DNA from: Jejuia pallidilutea
GTDB taxonomy: Bacteria > Bacteroidota > Bacteroidia > Flavobacteriales > Flavobacteriaceae
Reading direction: 5' to 3'
Assembly (NCBI RefSeq): GCF_002973595.1
Contig: NZ_PVEO01000002.1
Location: forward strand, 124,001-188,000
Length of the DNA: 64,000 bases
A program made the translations under genes and the position numbers. Below the pieces are notes generated by a model. That model searched no databases. It was not told the DNA's origin and saw only the letters and a list, made by a program, of their open reading frames with translations. Shown in pieces: positions 55,543 to 63,084 of this stretch (position 1 is the stretch's first letter; every line of letters begins with the position of its first letter).

Positions 55543-56340
55543 TTAGATTAAAAAATCTTTTTTACGTGCAATAAATTTTTGACGAAGAGCCTTAATATCT
55601 CCATTAGTTAAATTGATGTTGTCTTCTATATTATCATATAGCTCAATGCAATCTGTATTATTGTCATTTGTGTATTTAATTTGAGCTATACGAAGAAAAA
55701 AGTCTATAAATTTTAAGGCATTCGTTTGATTAAAATCTCTATTAATAAGAAATTGACATACTGTATTAACAACATAATAAGGTATATATTCTTCGGAATA
55801 TTTAAAGTCTAAATTATTTTCATCCTGTAAGATAGAATTATAATCTTGTTCAGTGATTCCGTAATAATATATCAAAGCATTAAAAATATCTTTTTTTAAA
55901 AACCAATTATCTATTTTGAGTGCCTTTTCTTTTAAAGGGTTAAACTGTATGGAAGTAATATTTTTCTTGTCTGATTGGTAAAGTTTAAGAGCTTTAATAA
56001 TTTGCTTTTTTTGCTTTATAGTATTTACGAAATCATTTGTAAGTGATTCGTTTAGGTCTGTTTCAAAATATAATAAATGAGTACTTTGGAAACTACATAA
56101 CAACGAGATAAATTCTTGCTCAAAATCTTGTAATTTATAATGATTTAAAAGTTCCTTTAAATGGTTGATTATAAATTCTGGAATTAACCCTTTATTATAA
56201 GTATTACTAAAACTAGAAATCTCTTGAATATCAAATTCAAAAAATTGAAACGAATTTATATTCACTTCAATTAAATCATCTGAGACAAAGTTTTGATATT
56301 CGTTATTTTTATACTCTTGAAAGATATACGTTTTACTCAT
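55543..56340 (-). CDS. Unknown protein at the right end of the element
   Basis: A 265-residue soluble, largely helical protein, rich in Asn, Phe, Ile and Lys. I do not recognise it. Visible: aromatic N-terminal part (YIFQEYKNNEYQNF, INSFQFFEFD), a middle helix (KQKKQIIKALKLYQSDKKN) and an ending DIKALRQKFIARKKDFLI. It is the last gene before the right arm site, with 32 bp to the repeat, and is separate from the leftward HTH unit by 132 bp. Position suggests cargo. Confidence 0.6.
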   Translation of the reverse strand: MSKTYIFQEYKNNEYQNFVSDDLIEVNINSFQFFEFDIQEISSFSNTYNKGLIPEFIINHLKELLNHYKLQDFEQEFISLLCSFQSTHLLYFETDLNESLTNDFVNTIKQKKQIIKALKLYQSDKKNITSIQFNPLKEKALKIDNWFLKKDIFNALIYYYGITEQDYNSILQDENNLDFKYSEEYIPYYVVNTVCQFLINRDFNQTNALKFIDFFLRIAQIKYTNDNNTDCIELYDNIEDNINLTNGDIKALRQKFIARKKDFLI

Positions 56341-56372
56341 CCAATTTAATTTGAGAAACTAATTTATGAAAA

Positions 56373-56392
56373 ATTGAACCCATATTGAACCC
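56373..56392 (+). promoter_or_regulatory. Right arm-type integrase site (tandem TTGAACC)
   Basis: ATTGAACCCAT followed by ATTGAACCC, 13 bp inside the right 93-bp repeat. One base differs from the left copy at 35544-35563. Confidence 0.55.
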
Positions 56393-56404
56393 AAGGAAAA
56401 AATG

Positions 56405-56497
56405 AAAAAAGTAATAAAAACAAAAAAGCCACGTCATAACTGACATGGCTTTATGTGATCGCGACAGGATTCGAACCTGTGACCGTCTGCTTAGAAG
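56405..56497. repeat. Right 93-bp direct repeat (attR side)
   Basis: Identical to 35337-35429. Its right edge is at position 32 of tRNA-Arg, the first base of the anticodon loop. It restores the tRNA 3' half and brings a second copy of the terminator. Confidence 0.95.
56425..56452 (-). terminator. Terminator of tRNA-Arg, copy supplied by the element
   Basis: Same hairpin as at 35357-35384. It begins 3 bp after the tRNA 3' end on the - strand. Confidence 0.85.
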
Positions 56498-56529
56498 GCA
56501 GATGCTCTATCCAGCTGAGCTACGCGACC
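56456..56529 (-). tRNA. tRNA-Arg (anticodon TCT)
   Basis: A full cloverleaf on the - strand: acceptor GGTCGCG/CGCGATC, D-arm GCTC/GAGC, anticodon stem TCTGC/GCAGA with loop CTTCTAA (TCT), T-arm ACAGG/CCTGT with TTCGAAT, discriminator A, no CCA. The 5' half is chromosomal, the 3' half from the element. Decodes AGA, a major Arg codon in AT-rich genomes, so restoration on integration matters. Confidence 0.96.
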
Positions 56530-56640
56530 ATTATATTTTTAATAACTTTGCTGTTAATACTTAAATTAAAAGCGGTGCAAATATAATATATCTTGATAAT
56601 AAAACAAGACAAAAGTTTTTTAATTTAACCTAAATTTTTG

Positions 56641-57729
56641 CTACTCGAAATAACTAAAACTTTCGCCATCTTTTATCTTTAAGACAGTCTCATAGATTAA
56701 TTTAATAACATTTTCAACATCATTTCTATGAACCATTTCTACAGTAGTGTGCATATAGCGCAATGGTAAAGAAATTAATGCAGAGGCAACACCACCATTG
56801 CTATACGCAAAAGCATCGGTATCTGTTCCTGTAGCCCTGGATAGTGCAGAACGTTGAAATGGTATGCCTTTTTCCTCTGCTGTATCTGTAATTAAATCGC
56901 GTAACTTTTGTTGTACAGCTGGTGCATAGGCCACCACTGGCCCTTTTCCTATTTCTAAATGCCCTTCTTTTTTCTTTTCAATCATAGGCGTTGTAGTGTC
57001 GTGGGTAACATCGGTTATTATAGCCACATTGGGTTTAATGGTTTGGGTAATCATTTCTGCCCCTCGCAAACCAATTTCTTCTTGTACAGCATTGGTAACA
57101 TACAAACCAAATGGTAATTCTTTTTTGTTTTCTTTTAGTAAACGGGCTACTTCAGCTATCATAAAACCACCCATACGATTATCTATAGCACGACACACAA
57201 ATTTGTCCTTGTTTAAAATATGAAATTCATCAGGATACGTAATAACACACCCTACGTGAACCCCTAATTTTTCAACCTCTTCTTTAGTAGCGCATCCACA
57301 ATCTATAAAAATATTATCGGGTTTAGGAGGCTCTTCTTTAGACTTGTTTCTTGTATGAATTGCAGGCCAACCAAATACACCCTTAACAATACCTTTTTTA
57401 GTGTGAATATTTACCACCTTACTCGGTGCAATTTGGTGATCGCTTCCACCATTTCTAATCACATAAATCAATCCGTCGTCACTTATATAATTAACATACC
57501 AAGAAATTTCATCGGCATGTCCTTCTATAACTACCTTATACTTAGCCTTTGGATTAATAACACCAACTGCACTACCATAAGTATCGGTGATAAACTCATC
57601 AACATATGGTTTTAGGTAGTCCATCCATAATTTTTGTCCGTCCCACTCATACCCAGTAGGCGCTGCATTATTTAAATATTTCTCTAAAAATTCTAATGAT
57701 TTTTTGTTTAAAATCGTCTTTTTCGTCAT
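56641..57729 (-). CDS. M42-family aminopeptidase
   Basis: A 362-residue metallopeptidase from the ATG at 57729 (MTKKTILNKKSLEF); the ATG six codons upstream is possible. Metal ligands and active site: GHADEIS, CRAIDNRMGG, QEEIGLRGA, ITDVTHD. M42 members are large cobalt or zinc aminopeptidases and some are annotated as endoglucanases. Cytoplasmic; probably completes peptide breakdown. First chromosomal gene right of tRNA-Arg, divergent from the next gene. Confidence 0.9.
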   Translation of the reverse strand: MTKKTILNKKSLEFLEKYLNNAAPTGYEWDGQKLWMDYLKPYVDEFITDTYGSAVGVINPKAKYKVVIEGHADEISWYVNYISDDGLIYVIRNGGSDHQIAPSKVVNIHTKKGIVKGVFGWPAIHTRNKSKEEPPKPDNIFIDCGCATKEEVEKLGVHVGCVITYPDEFHILNKDKFVCRAIDNRMGGFMIAEVARLLKENKKELPFGLYVTNAVQEEIGLRGAEMITQTIKPNVAIITDVTHDTTTPMIEKKKEGHLEIGKGPVVAYAPAVQQKLRDLITDTAEEKGIPFQRSALSRATGTDTDAFAYSNGGVASALISLPLRYMHTTVEMVHRNDVENVIKLIYETVLKIKDGESFSYFE

Positions 57730-57797
57730 GTGTTCAAGATTTTGCACTAAAATAATAATATAAATGTTAAATGAATGTTTAAGAGCATGTAAATTAT

Positions 57798-57805
57798 TAA
57801 TTTTG
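57798..57805 (+). promoter_or_regulatory. Putative -7 promoter box TAATTTTG for the DUF4294 gene
   Basis: Perfect TAnnTTTG match 29 bp before the ATG at 57834. It would drive the DUF4294-hlyIII-GNAT unit. Confidence 0.5.
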
Positions 57806-57833
57806 AAACTGAATTTGCTCCAGGAGACTTAAC

Positions 57834-58514
57834 ATGAATTACTTAAAATACATCTTCGTCATTATTCCTTTTTTAGCTTCTGCCCAAATAGGTAAAGTTG
57901 AACAAGATTCTACTGATGTAACGTATATAATTATTGAAGGGGATTCCATACCAAAAACCGCTATAGATCTGGATGAAGTTATGCTACTCCACAAACTAGA
58001 ATTTGATAGCAAAAAAGATAGAATTCGTTACTTAATATTACGCCGTAAAACCATAAAGGTATACCCTTATGCAAAACTTGCTTCAGAACGATTAGACTCC
58101 CTAACCAAACGCTTAAAAACCATTACAAAAAAACGCCAGAGAAAGCGTTACACAAAACATGTACAAAAGTATATTGAGGGTGAGTTTTCAGAAGAGTTAA
58201 AAAAACTAACCCGAACAGAAGGACAAATTTTAGTAAAACTTATTCACCGCCAAACAGGACGTACTGCTTTTGATTTGGTAAAAGAATTGCGTAACGGTTG
58301 GCGTGCGTTTTGGTATAATACCACTGCTAATGTTTTTGATATTAAGCTAAAAAAAGAGTACGACCCGTGGAACGACAAGGAAGATTATCTTATTGAAGAC
58401 ATTTTACAACGCAACTTTCAAAGCGGACGCTTAGAACGACAAAAATCTGCCCTAGATATTGATTTTTATGAACTCACCGATAAATGGGTTTACAATAAAA
58501 CTGAAGACAATTAA
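57834..58514 (+). CDS. Exported DUF4294-family protein
   Basis: A 226-residue protein with a short signal peptide (MNYLKYIFVIIPFLASAQ). The body is basic and helical, with the family stretch RRKTIKVYPYAKLASERL and LVKELRNGWRAFWYN, typical of the DUF4294 family of Bacteroidota. Periplasmic, function unknown. The interval to the next gene is 2 bp, so it is in an operon with hemolysin III. Confidence 0.85.
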   Translation: MNYLKYIFVIIPFLASAQIGKVEQDSTDVTYIIIEGDSIPKTAIDLDEVMLLHKLEFDSKKDRIRYLILRRKTIKVYPYAKLASERLDSLTKRLKTITKKRQRKRYTKHVQKYIEGEFSEELKKLTRTEGQILVKLIHRQTGRTAFDLVKELRNGWRAFWYNTTANVFDIKLKKEYDPWNDKEDYLIEDILQRNFQSGRLERQKSALDIDFYELTDKWVYNKTEDN

Positions 58515-58516
58515 CC

Positions 58517-59143
58517 ATGCGCATACAAACGCCTTTTGAAGAAAAACTAAATGCTGCAAGTCATGCCATTGGGGCACTTTTTGGAATAACCGCCCTTATA
58601 CTTCTTATTATTTTTGAAACCCAAAAAACCCATAATAGCTTAATTAGCGTAGTTGTGTATGGCATTTCTATAATTGTATTATTTACTGCATCTACCCTAT
58701 ATCACTCAGCCAAAACAGAATCTAAAAAATACTATTTTAGAATTATAGACCACATAAGTATTTACCTTTTAATAGCAGGCACTTACACTCCTGTACTTCT
58801 TATAACTTTAGAGCAAAGTTTAGGTTGGACCCTTTTTTATACCGTTTGGGGCATTGCCCTGTTTGGTGTTATCTTAAAACTTTTTTTTACAGGTAGGTTT
58901 GAAGTTTTTTCAACCTTACTATACCTTGCCATGGGTTGGTTAATTGTGTTTGATTTTACCAACCTATCCAACCTTATGCACAGTAATGGTATTCTCCTTT
59001 TGTTTGCTGGTGGATTATCTTATACTATAGGCATAGTGTTTTACGTTGTGGAAAAAATACCGTTCAACCACGTTATATGGCATTTATTTGTGTTGGCTGG
59101 CGCTATCTTTCATTTCTTTATGATATTTTTATATGTAATATGA
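58517..59143 (+). CDS. Hemolysin III / YqfA-type membrane protein
   Basis: A 208-residue protein with seven membrane helices. Metal-site residues of the PAQR-like fold are seen: ASTLYHSAK near residue 66 and the ending FNHVIWHLFVLAGAIFHF with two His. The name is historical; haemolytic activity is not implied. The stop overlaps the next start (ATGA). Confidence 0.9.
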   Translation: MRIQTPFEEKLNAASHAIGALFGITALILLIIFETQKTHNSLISVVVYGISIIVLFTASTLYHSAKTESKKYYFRIIDHISIYLLIAGTYTPVLLITLEQSLGWTLFYTVWGIALFGVILKLFFTGRFEVFSTLLYLAMGWLIVFDFTNLSNLMHSNGILLLFAGGLSYTIGIVFYVVEKIPFNHVIWHLFVLAGAIFHFFMIFLYVI

Positions 59144-59634
59144 TTGAATTTATTAAAGCCACCACAACAGAACAATGTAAAACTATAGCGTTACTCGCTA
59201 ACAATATTTGGCGAGAACATTACACCAAAATTATAGGAAAAGCACAGGTAGATTTCATGTTGGAGAAATTTCAATCTGCTAACGCCATTAAACAACAGAT
59301 AGCTGAAGGTTACATGTATTATATTATAACTGTTGAAGCTACTGCAATAGGTTACATATCAATAAAAAAAGAAGATAAAAACCTATTTCTCAGCAAATTT
59401 TATGTTATAAAACCTGAGCGTGGAAAAGGTTTTGGTAAAACCGCCATGACATTCTTAGAAACAAAGGCTAAAGCACTAAATTGTAATAGTATTTCGCTTA
59501 CCGTAAATAAAAACAATGGTAACGCAATTAGCGCCTACGAAAAACTAGGTTTTAATAATGTAGGTACTATTGTAATAGATATTGGAAAAGGTTTTGTGAT
59601 GGATGATTATAATATGTGTAAGCAATTAACATAA
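59140..59634 (+). CDS. GNAT-family N-acetyltransferase
   Basis: A 164-residue protein from the ATG at 59140, which overlaps the hemolysin III stop. The longer frame from 59077 lies in that gene and is not used. Acetyl-CoA loop: VIKPERGKGFGKTAM, then ISLTVNKNNGNAISAYEKLGF. The substrate (small molecule or protein N-terminus) is unknown. A C-terminal DYNMC is close to endings seen in RimI-like members. Confidence 0.88.
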   Translation: MIEFIKATTTEQCKTIALLANNIWREHYTKIIGKAQVDFMLEKFQSANAIKQQIAEGYMYYIITVEATAIGYISIKKEDKNLFLSKFYVIKPERGKGFGKTAMTFLETKAKALNCNSISLTVNKNNGNAISAYEKLGFNNVGTIVIDIGKGFVMDDYNMCKQLT

Positions 59635-59719
59635 AGTGCCTTGTATCATTAAAAATACAGCTAAGAATATTATTTTTTTAAAAAGAAATTCTTCAGTCGT
59701 AACTCCTTGTGAACAAAAG

Positions 59720-60106
59720 CTAGCCTCTAGCCTCAAAAATTTTCAAGTGCATAAAAGTTGCCATTTTTCTAGCACGTCGCTTTGCGTTTTCGGCATAATC
59801 GCCCTCAAACAACTCATTTACAGTTTCAAACCATAGGTTAAGCCAAATACCAAAATGCAGCTCTGAAATACTATGATTAAACGCTTTGTCAACCTCAATA
59901 TGCGCTTTAAGCGGGTCTCCCGTATAACGTGTTTTTAAAAACAAGCTCGATTCCCAAAAGGTAGTCAACAACTCCAAATGAGCGTCCCAATCTTTGATGG
60001 TATCATTAAAAAACGGCCCCAAAATAGCATTAGCTCTAACTTTGGAATAAAACGCACTCACTAACGCATAAATATCTTCTCTATTTTTTAAATCCCGTTT
60101 TTTCAC
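59720..60106 (-). CDS. Group III truncated hemoglobin
   Basis: A 128-residue protein with the 2-over-2 globin pattern of group III: DIYALVSAFYSKVRANAILGPFF, WESSLFLKTRYTGDP, and the proximal-His stretch FNHSISELHFGIWLNLW. Cytoplasmic; may handle nitric oxide or oxygen stress. Start ATG at 60106. Stands alone, convergent with GNAT and divergent from the DUF2520 gene. Confidence 0.88.
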   Translation of the reverse strand: MKKRDLKNREDIYALVSAFYSKVRANAILGPFFNDTIKDWDAHLELLTTFWESSLFLKTRYTGDPLKAHIEVDKAFNHSISELHFGIWLNLWFETVNELFEGDYAENAKRRARKMATFMHLKIFEARG

Positions 60107-60196
60107 GATTCAAAATTAAAATTTTAAATCATACTAAGTCATTAAAAAAACATAAATCATAAATTGTAAATCGTAATTCTTCTTTATTTTAGCACT

Positions 60197-60964
60197 ATGA
60201 TTTCTGTAACACTTCTTGGGGCTGGCAATGTAGCCACCCATTTATTTAAAGCATTTAATGCATCCAAAAAAACAACTGTTAACCAATGGTTTAACAGAAA
60301 CATTAATGCTATACACCAATACAAAAACCAAGTAAAAATTACCGATAACCTTAATACTCTAGAAAAGGCAGATGTGTACATTATTGCCGTTAGCGATAAT
60401 GCCATATCTAAAATATCATCTAGCTTGCCATTTAACGACAGGTTGGTTGTACATACCTCTGGAAGCGTAAATATTCACGATTTAGATAAAAAGCATAAAC
60501 GCGGTGTATTTTATCCGCTACAGTCTTTTAGCAAAACTGCTAAACTCAATTTTAAGGATGTGCCTATTTGCATTGAAACTATAGACAAGAAGGATTATAG
60601 TATTTTAAAAGAAATAGCTACAGATTTAGGAAGTCCTGTAAAAAAAGTAAATAGCGACCAACGCCGTATCTTACATTTAGCTGCGGTATTTGTAAATAAT
60701 TTTACAAATCAGCTATACAGGGTTGCCCATGAAATTACAGAAAGTGAAGCTGCCGAATTTGATTTGTTGAAACCTCTTATTTTAGAAACTGCCAAAAAAG
60801 TTCAAGATATATCGCCTTACATGGCACAAACAGGGCCTGCAAAACGCAACGATACAAAAACTATTAAAAAGCATTTAGCGCTTTTAAATAAAAATCAACA
60901 TAAAGCTATTTATAAATTATTAACCCAATCAATTCAAGATACCCATGGCGGAAAAAAGCTATAA
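60197..60964 (+). CDS. Rossmann-fold/DUF2520 protein
   Basis: A 255-residue protein: N-terminal NAD(P)-binding fold with LLGAGNVATHLFKAFN, and a C-terminal helical DUF2520 domain (RRILHLAAVFVNNFTNQLYRVA). Similar to the F420-dependent/ProC-like reductase fold. Substrate unknown. It overlaps the KdsC-like gene by 20 bp. Confidence 0.87.
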   Translation: MISVTLLGAGNVATHLFKAFNASKKTTVNQWFNRNINAIHQYKNQVKITDNLNTLEKADVYIIAVSDNAISKISSSLPFNDRLVVHTSGSVNIHDLDKKHKRGVFYPLQSFSKTAKLNFKDVPICIETIDKKDYSILKEIATDLGSPVKKVNSDQRRILHLAAVFVNNFTNQLYRVAHEITESEAAEFDLLKPLILETAKKVQDISPYMAQTGPAKRNDTKTIKKHLALLNKNQHKAIYKLLTQSIQDTHGGKKL

Positions 60965-61475
60965 GGAATACTTAAACCAAATTACTACTTTTATTTTTGA
61001 TGTAGACGGCGTATTAACCGATGGCACGGTGCACATTACAGCCTCTGGAGATATGTTACGCTCTATGAGCATTAAAGATGGTTATGCCATTAAAACTGCA
61101 ATAGACAAGGGGTATAATGTATGTATAATTTCCGGTGGAAGCAACGAAGGTGTGCGTATACGTCTAGAAGGGCTGGGAGTTAAAGATATTTACTTAGGCG
61201 CCCATAATAAAATTGAACAACTGGACCATTACTTTTCTAAAAAAAACATAACATCTGAAAATGCCTTGTATATGGGTGATGATATTCCAGATTTTCCTGT
61301 AATGAAAGGTATTGGATTACCTTGTTGTCCGCAAGATGCTGTACCAGAAATTAAAGCTATTTCTAAATACGTATCCCATAAAAAAGGCGGCAAAGGTGCG
61401 GTACGCGATGTTATTGAACAAGTTTTAAAAGTTCAAGGGAAATGGAGCGGTAATTTTAATGCGAAATATGATTGA
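60945..61475 (+). CDS. KdsC-like HAD phosphatase
   Basis: A 176-residue HAD enzyme without cap: FDVDGVLTDGTVHI (nucleophile Asp), ISGGSNEGVRIR, and YMGDDIPDFPVMK. The family removes phosphate from 3-deoxy-D-manno-octulosonate 8-phosphate in lipopolysaccharide synthesis. Homologous modules act on other sugar phosphates, so substrate is likely but not sure. Confidence 0.88.
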   Translation: MAEKSYKEYLNQITTFIFDVDGVLTDGTVHITASGDMLRSMSIKDGYAIKTAIDKGYNVCIISGGSNEGVRIRLEGLGVKDIYLGAHNKIEQLDHYFSKKNITSENALYMGDDIPDFPVMKGIGLPCCPQDAVPEIKAISKYVSHKKGGKGAVRDVIEQVLKVQGKWSGNFNAKYD

Positions 61476-61531
61476 GTTCGGTGGTTAGTGCCCAGTCGCA
61501 GTATGTAATAACACCATTCAACTTTTAGCCT

Positions 61532-62461
61532 TTGGAATTTAGTTTTAAAAACTTTTTAAACCTTATACGTTGGAAAAACTTAGCTATAATTGCTATTACG
61601 CAATTACTAATAAAGTATGCCTTATTAGAACCCTTTGGAGTTAATACCGCTTTAAACGAATTGGGGATTTCGCTTTTAATACTTGCCACACTTTGTATTG
61701 CTGCCGCGGGCAATATTATTAACGATATTTATGATGTAGACATCGATTTTATAAATAAACCGAATAAACTTATTGTTGGCAGATCCATTTCAGAAAAAAC
61801 AGCTTATAATCTCTTTATTGCTTTAAATATTATTGGTGTTGGTGTTGGGTTTTATCTATCGCGCGCTATAGGTAAAAGTGGCTTCTTTAGCATATTTGTA
61901 GTTGTTTCAGCCCTGTTATACATCTACACAATATATTTAAAAGGCATAGTATTGGTAGGCAATATTGTAATTTCAATTTTGGTAGCTTCTAGTATTCTTA
62001 TTGTTGGCTTGTTTGAGCTCACTCCAAATTTAACTCCGCTGAATAGAGATATTCAACTCACATTTTTTAAAATACTCATAAATTACGCCCTATTTGCTTT
62101 TGGTATAAACCTGTTGCGGGAAATTGTAAAAGACATAGAAGATGTGGATGGCGACTACAAATCTGGCATAAATACTTTAGCTATTGCCATAGGTAGAGAA
62201 CGCACTAAAAACGTGGTGCTTGTTTTAAACAATATTCCAATTGTGACACTTATTTTTTATGTAGTTTCTGAATTTTACAAGCATCAAATTGCACTAATAT
62301 ATTTTTTAGGTTTTGTAATTGCGCCTTTAATCTACAACAGTATCAAACTTATAAACGCAAAAACCAAACAGGATTTTCATCATATTGCTTCTATTTACAA
62401 ATTAGTAATGGCTTTTGGAATGCTTTCATTACTTTTATACAAGTTTGTAATTTTAAAATAG
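61532..62461 (+). CDS. UbiA-family prenyltransferase (geranylgeranylglycerol-phosphate type)
   Basis: A 309-residue membrane protein with about nine helices. The two Asp-rich motifs that bind Mg2+ and prenyl diphosphate are seen: NDIYDVDID and KDIEDVDGD. The family in Flavobacteria is commonly annotated as geranylgeranylglycerol-phosphate geranylgeranyltransferase, an enzyme first known from archaeal lipid synthesis. A menaquinone-type enzyme is the main alternative. Start TTG at 61532; the stop overlaps the GTG of the maf gene by one base. Confidence 0.85.
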   Translation: MEFSFKNFLNLIRWKNLAIIAITQLLIKYALLEPFGVNTALNELGISLLILATLCIAAAGNIINDIYDVDIDFINKPNKLIVGRSISEKTAYNLFIALNIIGVGVGFYLSRAIGKSGFFSIFVVVSALLYIYTIYLKGIVLVGNIVISILVASSILIVGLFELTPNLTPLNRDIQLTFFKILINYALFAFGINLLREIVKDIEDVDGDYKSGINTLAIAIGRERTKNVVLVLNNIPIVTLIFYVVSEFYKHQIALIYFLGFVIAPLIYNSIKLINAKTKQDFHHIASIYKLVMAFGMLSLLLYKFVILK

Positions 62462-63054
62462 TGCTTAACGAAAAACTAAAACATCACAATATTATTCTAG
62501 CTTCTGGATCTCCCCGAAGACAAGCCTTTTTTAAAGAATTGGGGTTAGACTTTACAATCCGCCTAAAACCCGTAAAAGAAGAATACCCGCCCCGATTAAC
62601 CCATTTTGAAATTAGCAATTATCTTGCACAACTTAAAGCACTGCCATTTAAGGACGAATTACAACCAAAGGACATTTTAATTACTAGCGATACTATTGTA
62701 TGGCACCAAAATAAAGCCTTAGGAAAGCCCCGTGATACAGCCGAGGCATTTTCAATTTTAAAATCGTTAAGCAATACAACTCACGAAGTAATTACTTCGG
62801 TATGTTTTACAACTACTAATTTTGAAAAAACATTACACGATACCACCAAGGTAACTTTTAAGGCACTTTCAAACGAAGAAATAGAGTACTACATAAAAAA
62901 CAACAAGCCTTTTGATAAGGCCGGTGCGTATGGCATACAGGATTGGATAGGGCGAATAGGTGTTACCAAAATAGAAGGTTCTTATTTTAACGTTATGGGC
63001 TTGCCAGTTCACCTTGTTTACAAAACGTTAAATGCCATTGCAAACCATAATTAG
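62461..63054 (+). CDS. maf: Maf-family nucleotide pyrophosphatase
   Basis: A 197-residue protein with the Maf motifs ILASGSPRR, ITSDTIVWHQ, GKPRDTAEA and FDKAGAYGIQDWIG. It hydrolyses non-canonical or modified nucleoside triphosphates (dTTP/UTP-type). Start GTG at 62461. Operon with UbiA and the next exported protein. Confidence 0.92.
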   Translation: MLNEKLKHHNIILASGSPRRQAFFKELGLDFTIRLKPVKEEYPPRLTHFEISNYLAQLKALPFKDELQPKDILITSDTIVWHQNKALGKPRDTAEAFSILKSLSNTTHEVITSVCFTTTNFEKTLHDTTKVTFKALSNEEIEYYIKNNKPFDKAGAYGIQDWIGRIGVTKIEGSYFNVMGLPVHLVYKTLNAIANHN

Positions 63055-63084
63055 TTTGTAATTTTATAAAAAAACAGAATTATC

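Larger units (their letters stand above)
35337..56497. mobile_element. 21-kb integrative element in tRNA-Arg(TCT), carrying defence genes
   Basis: Bounded by a perfect 93-bp direct repeat whose inner edge is in the anticodon loop of tRNA-Arg. The left copy leaves a 42-nt tRNA 3' remnant; the right copy completes a functional tRNA. Inside are a tyrosine recombinase (51824-53032), an excisionase-like protein, arm-type repeats near both ends, a DUF3987/DUF5131/ATPase/DUF3871 module, a type I restriction operon, a DUF262/HNH protein and a TAC toxin operon. Nearly all genes face left. No relaxase, coupling protein, terminase or capsid gene was seen, so it is an integrative element that would need help to transfer, or a phage satellite. 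Confidence 0.9.

Noticed and set aside
35337-56497. Search for CRISPR arrays or retron-like RNA in the element
   Set aside because: No regularly spaced repeats, no cas genes and no reverse transcriptase were seen.
59077-59139. Upstream extension of the GNAT gene
   Set aside because: It overlaps the hemolysin III coding region; the ATG at 59140 in the ATGA overlap gives the normal family start.
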